Below, in pieces: positions 51,813 through 63,111 of a stretch of DNA of 64,000 bases; the stretch's first letter is position 1; every line of letters starts with the position of its first letter. A model generated the notes under the pieces. That model made no database searches, was not told the origin of the DNA, and saw only the letters and a list, made by a program, of their open reading frames with translations. This stretch comes from Henningerozyma blattae CBS 6284 (taxonomy: Eukaryota; Ascomycota; Saccharomycetes; Saccharomycetales; Saccharomycetaceae): positions 248,001 through 312,000 of the forward strand of contig NC_020187.1 of assembly GCF_000315915.1 (NCBI RefSeq), read 5' to 3'. Both the position numbers and the translations under genes were made by a program.

Positions 51813-54096
51813 CGCAACATCTTGGTGTTGCTTAAATTAATAGAATTTTTTTGCATATAAAAAGGAGCCATAATTTGTTCAATTATCATTACTTGTCAAT
51901 GTTCTTCCGAAAGAGAACCAGGCATTCACATGCCTCTTAAGGTGAGGCTAATATTTATTTATTAGTTACAAATTATTCAGAACATCTCAGTTACGGTATA
52001 CGAGATAGAGTTTGCAGGCTCTTGATCCAAGATTTTTAAAGGTCGATAAGGGATTCTATCCTAATGGAACACTTTATTGCTCATTCAATTCACGGTTTTG
52101 AGAGTAGGTTCGTTGAAATAATTACCACTGTATTTCAATGGGTGGATCTTTGTAAGTACAAGAGGTTTTTATTGAATTAACTTATCCACTCTCCTAACCA
52201 CAAAGTCTTTTTTCTAACTTTTATTTCATTTCATGTTTGAAGGAATAGAAAATTGATTGCATTAAGTCGGTTAATTATTTATTTTTAGAAAAACGTAAAT
52301 AATTTTTTTATTCAAAGCTTCTATAGATATATTTTAATTAAAGCTTTTATTGTGGTGAATTTTTACTCTCTTCCTAATTAGTTATGTAATATGGTTTGTG
52401 ATAAATCTCTCGGTTCAAATTGGCTACCCAGACTCTTTGATTTCAATTTGGTAGGCATAAATCAAATAATAATCGAAATATAAATAGTTTACAATACAAG
52501 CTTTTGAGTAATACTATCAACACCTGTTATGGGTTTAAATTAGGTTACGTTAATTGAATATTTCATTATTTGAAACTTATTATAAATGATGCTATAGCAA
52601 TTCATTATAATAACCTTGTTTAAAATAAGTAATTTAAACAATATGTGAGTATAACGTTATACTATCCAAAAATATTTGAAAAAAAATATCCCAAAGTTGA
52701 GTAACATCCTTTATTTGTGACATCACGGCCGTAACTTCTTAAAATAAAATATTTTGAAGTATTGCTTTAATAGATAATATATTAAACCTAGCAGCTGGGT
52801 GAGATAGAAGTAAAAGCGTTCCTCTGATAAATTATATAGTAACTAATAATGGCAATAAAAAATTGTACTTGTATATTATTATATTGTTGATCTTTTTTTA
52901 TATACCACTATAAGATTTTAGGGGCTGCACTATTACCGCATTTATACATGAGCTAATTAAACTCTTATTTGTAGTTAATCGTTGAATGCATAAAATGTGA
53001 ATATCGATATTGGGTAGTAAACGCTACAATTTCTAAAAATAATCATTCAAAGTAATGTTACCCCAAGTATATCTAAAACAAAATATCAGTGCCTGAAACA
53101 TGTAATGATTTATTTAGTAACTATAGTAACCATTAAAAAATAGTAAATTTTCTTAAATGGGGTATCTACAACGAGAAAAACCCGAGAGGTAAAACTGTTT
53201 TAAGTCAATTGTACAGAGTTTCAAAACTTGATAACCGTTACCGATAATCCACAGATGGTAGAACCTAAAATTGAAATAAATTTAAAAATGTGGGTAATAT
53301 TTTTATACCTTAAGGTTAGGGTGGAGCAAAAGTTTCTATTTTCTAGCGAATTTACAAATTTGGAAGTTTATTTTTCTTCTAAAATTAACCATAACAGAGC
53401 TACTCTAGTGTCAAATTCCGGAAGATCCTATAAATTAAATAATATCGTTTAATGACAAATTTATTGTAATATTCTAAAAGAAATTTTTTTTCTTAAATAA
53501 AGAAAAAAGATACAAAATAAGTAACTAAGTAAAATTTGACCACATTTTTAAAGAAATACTTGTCGGAAATTTAAGTATTGTTTTAAAAATTAAAAGTTTT
53601 TTTAGTGGTTACATAACCGTAACGCTAATAAAAATGTATTACAAAAAATGCTGAGAAATCTAGCTAAACGATACATTGCGAAGAATGTATGAAACCAATC
53701 ACGAGGTGTTAATAAATTATTTAGCTAGATATGTAGATAGATATGGTACTGGTTTTACAATATATTATAGAATATACTAATTAGGATATGGAAAGAGTAA
53801 AAGAATGTCTTATCATGAATTACCACGAAGATAACGTGGGGATGGGGGGTGGGTGGCGGTAGTAAATTCTTATCATTTTGCCTACAAAAGAAGCTCTTTT
53901 TTGCTGATACCCCAAATAATATCTTTCCCAGATATGTCAGAAGGCGGTTAAGCGAGATTCGGAGAGGAAATATTCCTAACTGATAATAGGCATCGATGGG
54001 TTAGCTGATCAACAGCTTACAAAAATAAACAAAGTAATTAATTAGATTATAGAGTAACAATCTGTTTCTAGGAAAGATTAATTCGTAGGATAAAAA
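51813..54096. other. Gene-poor intergenic region
   Basis: 2.3 kb of AT-rich DNA without a credible gene. One G-rich block at 53836-53859 stands out and is listed separately. Confidence 0.5.
53836..53859 (+). other. G-rich block, possible G-quadruplex or Rap1-like site
   Basis: A 24-base tract with only one C, one A and several single T spacers between runs of 4, 6, 3, 2 and 2 G. It resembles telomeric TG-rich DNA or a G-quadruplex former, and is the only such tract in this AT-rich area. Confidence 0.45.
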
Positions 54097-54314
54097 AGTA
54101 CTGGGATTCAAGAGAGCTAGAAATTGTTATACAGTGTTTAAGATGTAAAGACGATTACTTTATTTAGACATATATAGTAAATACTATAACTAAAATGAAT
54201 ATATTTCTTAAATAGTGTTTTTCGATATAAACAGAAAAACACATTTTAAACAATAAGTCACGTGATAAAAGTCTTTTACCACTTAATAGAAAATAATATA
54301 ATCATATTCCAGCA
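54097..54314 (+). repeat. Dispersed repeat family B, copy 2 (LTR-like)
   Basis: Nearly identical to the reverse of 1580-1797. It runs from TACTGGGATTCAAG to ATATTCCAGCA and contains GTCACGTGATAAAAG. The high similarity over 218 bp between places 52 kb apart shows recent mobility or gene conversion. Confidence 0.65.
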
Positions 54315-54649
54315 AGAAGGGTGTGGGTTACTGAAGTGTTATTTCTATTTCCAAAAAGGTTTATAGTGTGAAAAACTAGTGGACTCTTATATCTAAAAAA
54401 AGAGAGATAATGTAATGATCTGTATCTCCTCTTTAGGTGCTAAGAATTAAAAGTAATCCCTTCATTTAATTAGCATTAGCATAATGTGAAGGCTTTTGGC
54501 TTATCATAATATTTCTAGTATGTCTAAGTATTACATCTAAAGAACCATTAGGGTGCCAGTAGAGTTGGTATAAACTTACATTATAGAAGAAGCAATGTTA
54601 AAAGTAGTTTATCGTAATGTGCTTCTAGTGTAAATTATTTTGGTACTAA

Positions 54650-54946
54650 AACCTTCGTTTTTCTGTTGTAAAACCGTCTAAGCGCCGTCGCCTTTCACGT
54701 AATACTTACAAGAAATCAGTACAAGAGAAGCCTCGAGAGAGGACCGATCAGGTGACCACAGCTGAGAAACAACTATTCAGCAGGCGTGGAACATCAACTG
54801 TAACCACTGAATCTGCACCCACGTCTGGTTCATCTCGGACACCTATTAGTAAGAATGACACCCAGGTTTCAATGAGTGTACCGCATCTTGTAACTATGCA
54901 CCCAGAACTGTCCAGCTCTAAAGAGGTATATAAGGAGCATGTATAG
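54650..54946 (+). mobile_element. Probable retrotransposon coding relic
   Basis: A 98-codon open stretch without an ATG, ending TAG at 54946. It has a basic start (PSKRRRLSRNTYKKS) and then a Ser/Thr/Pro-rich linker (TSGSSRTPISKNDTQVS). GC and codon texture differ from surrounding AT-rich DNA. Such linkers occur in Ty Gag ends and between integrase and reverse transcriptase. It lies in an LTR-rich zone upstream of tRNA-Gln. The family is not proven. Confidence 0.3.
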
Positions 54947-55517
54947 ATCAATATACTATTATATACTATAGAGAAGGACTAAGGAGAGATACAATAATCT
55001 CGTATAATACCTGTAACTACTGGTCTCAGTACCATCCGAACTCTGAAACACCATCCTTATCTTGTCAGTCTCGTATTACAACATTTTTGTTGTAATCGTC
55101 TCAGGACAATACTAATAATACTATAAGGGCTTAGGGTTTACACAAACCTGAACTAATCTTGAGTTATTGAACTTTTACACTAAAAGCTAGAGTACCACTT
55201 GTACTTAAATAATAACTTGTTTTTCTTATAACTATAAAATTAATATGAACGAACTATGAACTTATGAATTCTTGATGGATAAGTAGCCCTATTTATACGT
55301 TTTCAAATATAACTATTTATCCTGAATATTAGTTTATTAACTTGTTAAGCAATTGCACAATTGCATGATATTATGACTCATAGTAATATAATTGCGTGAA
55401 CGCATGACTGTACGATTGTATGACTCCTAGTCATCGGATCACGTGATCGTTGGCTTAAAGACTAAACTTACTTTTTTATTGTTTAGCATATGTCTAAAAC
55501 AATTTTTAAGAATTAGG

Positions 55518-55589
55518 GGTCCTATAGTGTAGTGGTTATCACTTTCGGTTTTGATCCGGACAACCCCGGTTCGAATCCGGGTAGGACCT
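55518..55589 (+). tRNA. tRNA-Gln(UUG)
   Basis: A 72-nt tRNA. It has acceptor GGTCCTA with TAGGACC, A box TAGTGTAGTGG, anticodon loop TTTTGAT with TTG, T arm GGTTCGAATCC and discriminator T. The core is identical to S. cerevisiae tRNA-Gln; the acceptor stem has compensatory changes. A T5 run follows directly. Confidence 0.96.
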
Positions 55590-55595
55590 TTTTTA
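55590..55595 (+). terminator. Pol III terminator of tRNA-Gln
   Basis: A T-run begins immediately after the discriminator base of the tRNA. The family A LTR starts within about 7 bp of its end. Confidence 0.8.
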
Positions 55596-55601
55596 TATCA
55601 C

Positions 55602-55954
55602 TGTAACAATTTTAAGTTTTGCTACTCCCAGTAGTATATCTTCTTGGCTGCTAGTTTAATACCAACTGTTTATTAAACTATACAACTATATACCTGAACC
55701 TACGTAAGTTAAATATTATTATTATTACGTTCCGATTTGTTCACTATACACTTCCATCTTTTGTATTTCATTCTTTTTGTTTTCTAGTTCTTACTTCTTT
55801 GTTCTACTTTAACCCTCTAGTTTGTTCTTTTAGCTTTAGATTCTTAAATAGAATTTATGTTCATGATTCACTTACTTGTTAATCTCCATGTTCATTCCGT
55901 TATCACGTGATCCTGGTTTATACACGTGACTAACGCAGCTCACACTACATGACA
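55602..55954 (+). mobile_element. Solo LTR, family A, copy 3
   Basis: 353 bp from TGTAACAATTTTAAG to ACTACATGACA, over 90% similar by eye to copies 1 and 2. It begins 12 bp after the 3' end of tRNA-Gln, in the same orientation. It has two CACGTG sites near the 3' end and no visible target duplication (ATCAC against GCTAT). Confidence 0.8.
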
Positions 55955-58900
55955 GCTATCTAATTGATAAATGCAAATAACTTTATCTATTACCTGATAA
56001 TTGAATGAATAGTTCTATATTTTAAATTAATGATACTTAATAATCTAAATAACAGCATTGAAGAGTAACTGTTTGATAATAAAATAACTTACAAAAATAA
56101 ACAATAAAATAAAAATTATTTCTTTCGGCATTTAGTTTGTATATCCTGTTGTTCTGTACTTTTCTTATTGATGATAACTTTTTTTCTCCTCTCTATTTCT
56201 CGTTCTTTTTCACTTAACTTTATTCACGTCTTCTTACTCATCGAAAAATATACGGAATGTAAAAATTTTTGCTAGCAGCAAAGGCTAGCTACGCGGCAAC
56301 AAATTATTAAGTCACGTGTTATGGTTATTTATGATCATCATCTCATTAATTATTTGTAATATTTTTTTTTACTTGTTCTCTGTCAGTAATTATTACGTTT
56401 TCTATCTTCGATATTCACTCGTACTAATCCCAGAGTGATAACAACAGTGAACATTTTAAAGTAAGTAACTATATAGAATTGATCGTTATGTAATTTAGCT
56501 AGAGGAATAATATACAAGTTTCCAGATTTCCAGATTTCCAGACCGCTCTTTGTTGATTCCTTTCTTTTTTAGTTTCTTGCAATATCTTGGTCATATTGAA
56601 AACTTTTTATCTTCGTGTCAGTATACTATCGTATATCTCATCTCATCTGAATCAAAAGTCATCACGTGACTTCAAAAATCACTGCGCCACATATTAATAA
56701 TGGAATTTATCATAAATATGTGACATCATTGCTCTTACTCAATTCAATAATACAATGTGACGTAATTGTACTCTATAATAACTTTACTGGTTTCTTGATG
56801 GATATATAGGTGTAGTTACTGATTGTTTTAAGTGAATGATGTATAATAATATTACTTTCAAAATTGCCAAACTTGTCCTTCTAATTATTTGTCCTTTTCT
56901 TTCACTTATGTAATAATTATCTATCCTTGTTGAGCATTTTGTATTTTTGTAAATACTTCAATGGAATTCATCATTATATTTTTTTTTGAAAATAATGTTC
57001 CAGCTATTATATTATCAAAATTATTGAACCATATCTTAATAGTATAAGCTGGTATGAATATGTGACACACGTGAAGAACTAGAGCTGAAATCCAACACTC
57101 GTCCGAGAATGTTTACCACAAAGGTTATATTTTTACCACAAAGGTTATATGAGCCAAGAAATTTTGGCACCCTTGGAATGGAATCAAAGAGTCCAGATAG
57201 AAGCATTATTTTACTTTTCTTCTATTAATTAGATCCCTCATGCTAAAGGCAAATACAAAAATTAAAGAGTATATCTCATATATTGGGTCTAGAATTAATG
57301 TGAAAAATTGTAATCAATCAATGCAGAATTAGTAATACAATGATCTTAATGTAATTTGACTGTATTAGGAAATGTTTCCTCATTCATATATCAACCAATC
57401 ATGTGTAAAGTACTAACAAAATTCCAAAATAGGATACAGACAAATATATATTTATATTTTCTTTTAATTTCTATTATTGGGAAAAATTTCGAATGTTTTG
57501 AACTCATTAAGTTTATTTTTTTAAAAAAAATGGTTAAAAACTGTAAATCGTTTATGTGAATTTCTTAGCAAGTAGAAAGTGTATACAACAAAAATATGTT
57601 AATTAATTTGGAAATAAAAAAAAATTGAAGGAAAAGAAAAATGAAAAATATTTGGAGTGATATCATAAAAATACTTACTAATGGTGATTGTATGTTTTGA
57701 TAGAATATTTATAGTCAGTAGAAACAGTAGAAACAGTAGAAACAGGAAATTATCCTGGTCATTGTAAAATTTCCGATTAGCCCCCTTTTTGCGAAACAAT
57801 TACTCATCTGAACTCTTTCATAAGCTAAAGCTTGTCTCAGTTTGTTGAAGTTCTAATGTACGGTTGTTTTACTACAAGATGGAATTAAGAATTTTATTGT
57901 GCAACTATAAGAGGAACTAGATGAAACTGAAAGATAGCTAGAGAATGCAACAAGGACAAATTACTGTTTTCAATTATTAAAAAAGTATAATTGATACAGA
58001 TGGTAATAACAATTTGATTATCGGATGTTATACCAAAAGCTCTCTTGTATATATATATATTCATGGAAAGATATATGCATTAATAACACCGCTTTTTGTC
58101 ATCCCAAACAACTGAAATTTTTGTGGACCAAAATTAGAATCAAGTTTCAGTTAGTCGACAACTTTGGAATCTTAATTCAAAAATTGATTTTTAATACGAA
58201 GCCATGTGTATTAGTTTATTTAGTAGCATACATCATCAGCCTAAATAAGGCAGAGGCTTTTCTAGCAAACACTAGGAGATTAAACCAATATCCAAAAAAT
58301 TAACAATTCTCAATAGTATTTTTTCAATTTAAAAATGAAAAGAATACTAAATAATTCTTGAAAAAGTTGATCAATCTTTTAACATTATTTGTTGTGTTTG
58401 TTGTATACTAGTAATAGCTGGCTGGCATATTATTGCCTTTCGTCTCTGTTTATTCTCAGATAGTGTTCAGTTCTAGCAAAAGTCTTAAATGTATATATGC
58501 TATAACGTTGAAAAAAAAATGGATAATATTTATCAGCCATAAGGCCTCGTTACTTTGAATATGCAAACTTTTGGACGTGGGTGGATGAAATCATCGAGTT
58601 ATCTACAAAGACAATAATTTTCTATATTGCTACTTTCAACAGCTTTTCTATTTCTTGTGGAATGAATTTTTTATTTCAGATTTTTCATATTTCTTTCAAT
58701 GAGATAAAATATTACACTTCAAATCTAATGCTTGTAAAATGCGTATCATGATAGGTACTAATGTCTGTTTAGTAAACAAAATTTTTGGAAAATGTTAACC
58801 GAATATTCTGAAGTCTGTATTTAATATTTAAATTATACTCAATAGCCTCAAGGCTTTTAAAATTAGAAAATAAATTAATCCATTGAATATTTAATGATTA

Positions 58901-60308
58901 CAAGGGATTAATAAATGAGTATTAAGTTATCAGTATAAAGTGGTAAACCAACCACTATTTGATTATTATTATTATAAATTTTAGGTATTCAATCATGCAA
59001 TTGTTTTTTGAATATTTGTGGTCTTTATGTACAAAGCAGTAGAAATAGTGCTTAGTAATAAAGAATATAACGTTACTGACAAAAATCAAATTAGGTAATT
59101 TATATGTCATAAACTAAGCATAGAAATTGAAAGACACGTAGTATACTATGCATAAGTGCCAGAGTTAACTTTTTTAGGAAACTAAGTAAAAAATTTCAGT
59201 TGTCGATAGCAAAAACTTGACTCTTCCTGTTTAAACTATTATCTATATTTAACCATTCTTCTAAAATTAGTAGCCATAATGTTACAATCGTAAAATATTA
59301 ATATTTCAAGAGTTAAAAAAAAATCCGTATATTTCCCTAAGGAAAAGATGCAAAGGAAAATTGAACTAAATACTTTTCACATATGCATTATATGATTTCA
59401 GGAAATATCATTTAAACGAATGTAAAAACGGTTTATTATGGCGAGTATAGGTTTTATTTATATAAGAGTCCGACATTTGGAAAAAATTCTGTTGTTACTA
59501 GTAAAGTTATATTATAGAAACCTCTTACCCCTCTGAGAATGAATAAAATATATAAAAATAAATTTAAAAAATACGAACTTAGAAATCTACCTAATGTTAG
59601 CTATTTATTTTTTGAACCGTGAAGAGTTAATTCATAGCCAATGTAAGATGGAAAATTTTTCACTTAGATTACCTGTTTAGTGCAGTATACGATCCACAAT
59701 AGGATAAAGAATATTATGACACATCAATTACTTTAATAGTAAATCTTATAACCAATGAACTACCTAATTGGAAGATTATTAGTATTATTGTTTGTATATT
59801 ATACTCTTCGTCTATTCATAATCAGTAATTATTACTTGTTTACGTATAAAGACCTGTTATATCTAATAACATTAATCTTCAATAGTTTAAGCCATTTGGA
59901 TAAAAGGATAAGATGAAGCTTGGTATTTGTTTGGATAGGTAGATGATAGATTTGAATAATAACTAATATCGGATTTATTAGATTTTATTTTTGGACAAGA
60001 TAAGTCAATTCATCGTTGTCTATAAGTGAAAATTTTTCAGCTAATTAACCTCACAAGAGTTATATGTCTCTCATCCCTAGTATACCCTGTATCTACTATT
60101 GTATGTATAAAGATCATAAATATCTAACAATTTTACTAAAATTGTTAATCTTTAGTTCTTTATTTATAAATTTTAAAAAAATAGTTAGAAATAATACTAT
60201 AATAAGTTTGTTAAAAAAATATTTAAACTTTTAGAATAAACTCAAACTTTTAAAATCTGAAACAGTAGTAATAATGAAAGAAAGCCAAAAGATAGAAACT
60301 TAGGAAAG
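55955..60308. other. Long gene-poor region
   Basis: About 4.3 kb without a convincing gene. CACGTG motifs occur at about 56312, 56662 and 57067. Short direct repeats include TACCACAAAGGTTATA twice (57115-57150), TTTCCAGA three times (56519-56543) and GTAGAAACA three times (57718-57747). Open frames of 67-92 codons are AT-rich and match nothing known to me. Confidence 0.5.
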
Positions 60309-60508
60309 TGTTAGGGATATTTATAAGTCTTATCCGATTGGTAGCTATCGCTATATACGGTGGCGTACGATAGACGCCCCTGAAAACTCCTATTCCTCTT
60401 ACCTATATATATATTAACCTCCAGACCTAATCTATTAGAACCACTACTATATAGATATATTGACTATATCACAAACTATTCATTAATTCCGCAGAATACA
60501 TTCTAACA
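60309..60508 (+). mobile_element. Solo LTR, family D, with target duplication
   Basis: A 200-bp element from TGTTAGGGATATTTATAAG to CATTCTAACA, with inverted ends TGTTAG/CTAACA. A perfect 5-bp duplication GAAAG flanks it (60304-60308 and 60509-60513). Internal TATATATATATTAACC is a probable promoter. No tRNA gene lies within 1 kb. It sits about 350 bp upstream of the first methyltransferase gene. Strand is assigned from the TATA orientation only. Confidence 0.75.
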
Positions 60509-60856
60509 GAAAGAATCTGAATTGTAAAGAGAAACCCTAAATAATTGTTTGTCAAAGGTATCCTGTAATTTTTGAAACATTGTAGTAAATCGTCATTCAT
60601 TACATATGGTACCCTTAACAGCCACTAATTGTTTGTAAATTGCTTAAAAAGTAATTGTAAACACTGTATGACTTCAAGATTTCTTAGATCATGGCTCGAT
60701 TATTTCGGAGTACTTTAGATATAACCGGAGGCGGCAAATAACTTTAAAAATAAGTGAAATAAGGACTTATTATTCTATATTACAACTTGAACAGTTTCTA
60801 TTAATGCAAGTTTAAAATACCTTTAAAGATACATTACTTATAAGATAATACTTGGA

Positions 60857-61726
60857 ATGTCACAATTTTCTAATAAGGATTATGACGCAGACAAATATGC
60901 AAATTTTCGTCCAACATATCCAATCGTATTTTATGATAAACTAAAAAACTATCATAATGGCAAAGGAAATTTGGTAATTGATTGTGGTTGCGGACCTGGT
61001 ACAGCAACCTTACAATTGTCAAAAGAATTGGCATTTAAAAAAACTATTGGTACAGATCTTTCAATGATAATGATAGAAAAGGCTAATCAAAAATTACAAG
61101 AAAGTAAGTTAGCAAATGATATTGAATTTGTTGTGTCAGAAGGCGATGACTTCAAATTTTTAAAAGACAATTTCAACAAGCACAATGTTGATATGATTAC
61201 AGCTGCTGAATGTGTTCACTGGATTGGATGGGATAATTTTCAACAAGCAGCATGGAATAATTTAAGGAAAAATGGTAGTTTAGCAATATGGGGCTATGTA
61301 GATCCAATTGTAGTTGGTTATCCTAAATTAGGCGAAATTATTTTAGATTATTTTTATTCAGATGATAAATTGGGACCATATTGGCAACAACCAGGTCGTA
61401 ATATTCTTCGTTCCTTGATGAAAAATTCTCAATGGGATACTACAAAATTTACAGAGATTGAAAATATGATTTTAGATACAAAAGAGTATGGTAAAGGAAT
61501 TCATGATGATCGGTTATATCTAAGCAATACGGTGACCATTGTTGCTTTGAAAAATTATCTAAGTACATCCAGTTCGTATCAATCATGGAAGAAAAAAAAT
61601 CTCACCTCAAAGGATATCTGTGAGCAATTCTTCGAGGAAATCCTTTTAACTTACCCTTCATTAACTCCAGATTCCAAAGTTAAAATTATTTTCAATAGTT
61701 TTTATAAGTTTGCAAGAGCTAAATAA
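60857..61726 (+). CDS. TMT1: Trans-aconitate methyltransferase-like protein, copy 1
   Basis: A 289-residue class I SAM methyltransferase closely like S. cerevisiae Tmt1 (299). Near the start, KDYDADKYANFRPTYP matches the Tmt1 opening. SAM motif I is VIDCGCGPGTATLQL (about residues 40-54). ITAAECVHWIGWDNFQ and NLRKNGSLAIWGYVDP follow, as does LGPYWQQPGRN. Tmt1 methylates trans-aconitate and 3-isopropylmalate in the cytosol. A tandem paralogue follows 0.5 kb downstream, and a solo LTR (60309-60508) sits in its upstream region. Confidence 0.9.
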   Translation: MSQFSNKDYDADKYANFRPTYPIVFYDKLKNYHNGKGNLVIDCGCGPGTATLQLSKELAFKKTIGTDLSMIMIEKANQKLQESKLANDIEFVVSEGDDFKFLKDNFNKHNVDMITAAECVHWIGWDNFQQAAWNNLRKNGSLAIWGYVDPIVVGYPKLGEIILDYFYSDDKLGPYWQQPGRNILRSLMKNSQWDTTKFTEIENMILDTKEYGKGIHDDRLYLSNTVTIVALKNYLSTSSSYQSWKKKNLTSKDICEQFFEEILLTYPSLTPDSKVKIIFNSFYKFARAK

Positions 61727-62250
61727 CTAAATCAATTTTATTTTGACGGTTTCAGGTATGTTTTTCTCAAACACTTTTCGATTGGCTGTAAAAATTCCTT
61801 CCTATTGTGTGTATACATTAGTACAACATTAGATTTTTCAGCAAGAAATTTGAAAAAAAAGTTTTCTATTTAGTGAATAAAAATTTCAAGTTCATGCTCG
61901 TTTAATCAATTAGGATAAAAATTCTCTACTGAGGTTCTTTAATTACACAGAAACAAGGGAAAGCTTATTATTTACTTGTGTCTCGGCGAAGTTTTCTAAA
62001 AATATCCGGGGATATACGATATCAAGTGAAAAAAAAATATTTAAGGCGGACGTTTTATTAAGAATTCTATTTTCAAAGGGAGAATGCTTTCCTTAAACAA
62101 GTCCCCTCTTCAGAAATTCAACCAAAAAGTATTTGCTCAAGAAATTCAAATATATTATAGTAAAATATTTCAAAATTTATATACCATTTCTATATAGAAT
62201 TTATCTTGTTTAATTCAATTCTTCAACTTCTTATCATTAACAAATATTCA
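61727..62250. other. Intergenic region between the two TMT1-like genes
   Basis: Terminator and promoter DNA, with no gene seen. No long stretch identical to the upstream region of copy 1 is evident, so the duplication is not very recent. Confidence 0.45.
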
Positions 62251-63111
62251 ATGTCACAATTTTCTGAAAAAGATTTCGATGCTATCAATTATGCTGACTT
62301 CCGTCCAACTTATTCAATTGAGTTTTATAAAAAGATGAATGAATATCATGAAGGTGAAAAGAATCTCTTGATTGATGTTGGCTGTGGTCCAGGTACTGCT
62401 ACGTTGCAATTAGTCAATTTGTTGAAATTTAAAAAAACTATTGGCACTGATATTTCTAAACCTATGGTCGATGGTGGTAATAATTTGAAACAAAAAGATT
62501 CTAATGTAGAATTTTTAGTTTCTAGTGGTGAAGATTTTCAATTTTTAGGAGAAGAATTCAATGCAAAAAAAGTTGATATGATTACAGCCGCTGAATGTGT
62601 TCATTATATTGGATTTAATATTTTCCAAGAAAATTGCTGGAAAAATTTAAGAAAAAACGGTACTTTGGCTATTTGGGGCTATGTAAATCCAACTATTGCT
62701 GGACACCCAAAGGTGGATAAGATTTCCTTTGATTATTTTTATTCTGCTGATAAGTTTGGACCTTATTGGCAACAACCAGGTGGAAAAATCATTAGTAATC
62801 TATTGCAAGATTGCAAATGGGATGAAACAAAATACAAGGATATTAAAAATGTTGTTATGTTTGCAAGAGATTATGGTACAGGTGTTAATGAAGATGAATT
62901 GTACTTCGGCTGCTCTTCAACTCCCGAGGGACTAAGACGTTATTTCACTACAACAAGTTTCTATCATGGGTGGAAGAAAGATCATCCAAATGAAAAAGAT
63001 CTAAGTGAATCATTTTTGGAAGAAGTATTGGCCGCTTGTCCTGATTTAAAAGCTAACTCAAAAGTGCAAATCGTTTTTGATACTTTTTATATGTTTGCCA
63101 GAGCAATTTAA
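62251..63111 (+). CDS. TMT1: Trans-aconitate methyltransferase-like protein, copy 2
   Basis: A 286-residue paralogue of the upstream gene, about 60% identical by eye. I start at MSQFSEKDFDA (62251), aligned with the start of copy 1. An in-frame ATG 15 codons earlier (62206) would add a hydrophobic leader absent from the family. SAM motif I is LIDVGCGPGTATLQL. ITAAECVHYIGFNIFQ, NLRKNGTLAIWGYVNP and FGPYWQQPGG are kept, so it should be active. Divergence between copies may reflect different carboxylate substrates. Confidence 0.9.
   Translation: MSQFSEKDFDAINYADFRPTYSIEFYKKMNEYHEGEKNLLIDVGCGPGTATLQLVNLLKFKKTIGTDISKPMVDGGNNLKQKDSNVEFLVSSGEDFQFLGEEFNAKKVDMITAAECVHYIGFNIFQENCWKNLRKNGTLAIWGYVNPTIAGHPKVDKISFDYFYSADKFGPYWQQPGGKIISNLLQDCKWDETKYKDIKNVVMFARDYGTGVNEDELYFGCSSTPEGLRRYFTTTSFYHGWKKDHPNEKDLSESFLEEVLAACPDLKANSKVQIVFDTFYMFARAI

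Noticed and set aside
55490..55501. CTAAAACA ending 16 bp upstream of tRNA-Gln as a sigma-like LTR end
   Set aside because: The spacing is attractive but I found no matching inverted TGTTTTAG start or related copy upstream.
57450..57460. ATTTATATTTT, an exact match to the 11-bp ARS consensus
   Set aside because: Such matches are expected by chance in DNA this AT-rich; without B elements or origin data it is not reported.
57356..57559. 67-codon frame with a nearby TACTAAC
   Set aside because: No GTATGT-type donor upstream and low-complexity AT-rich translation.
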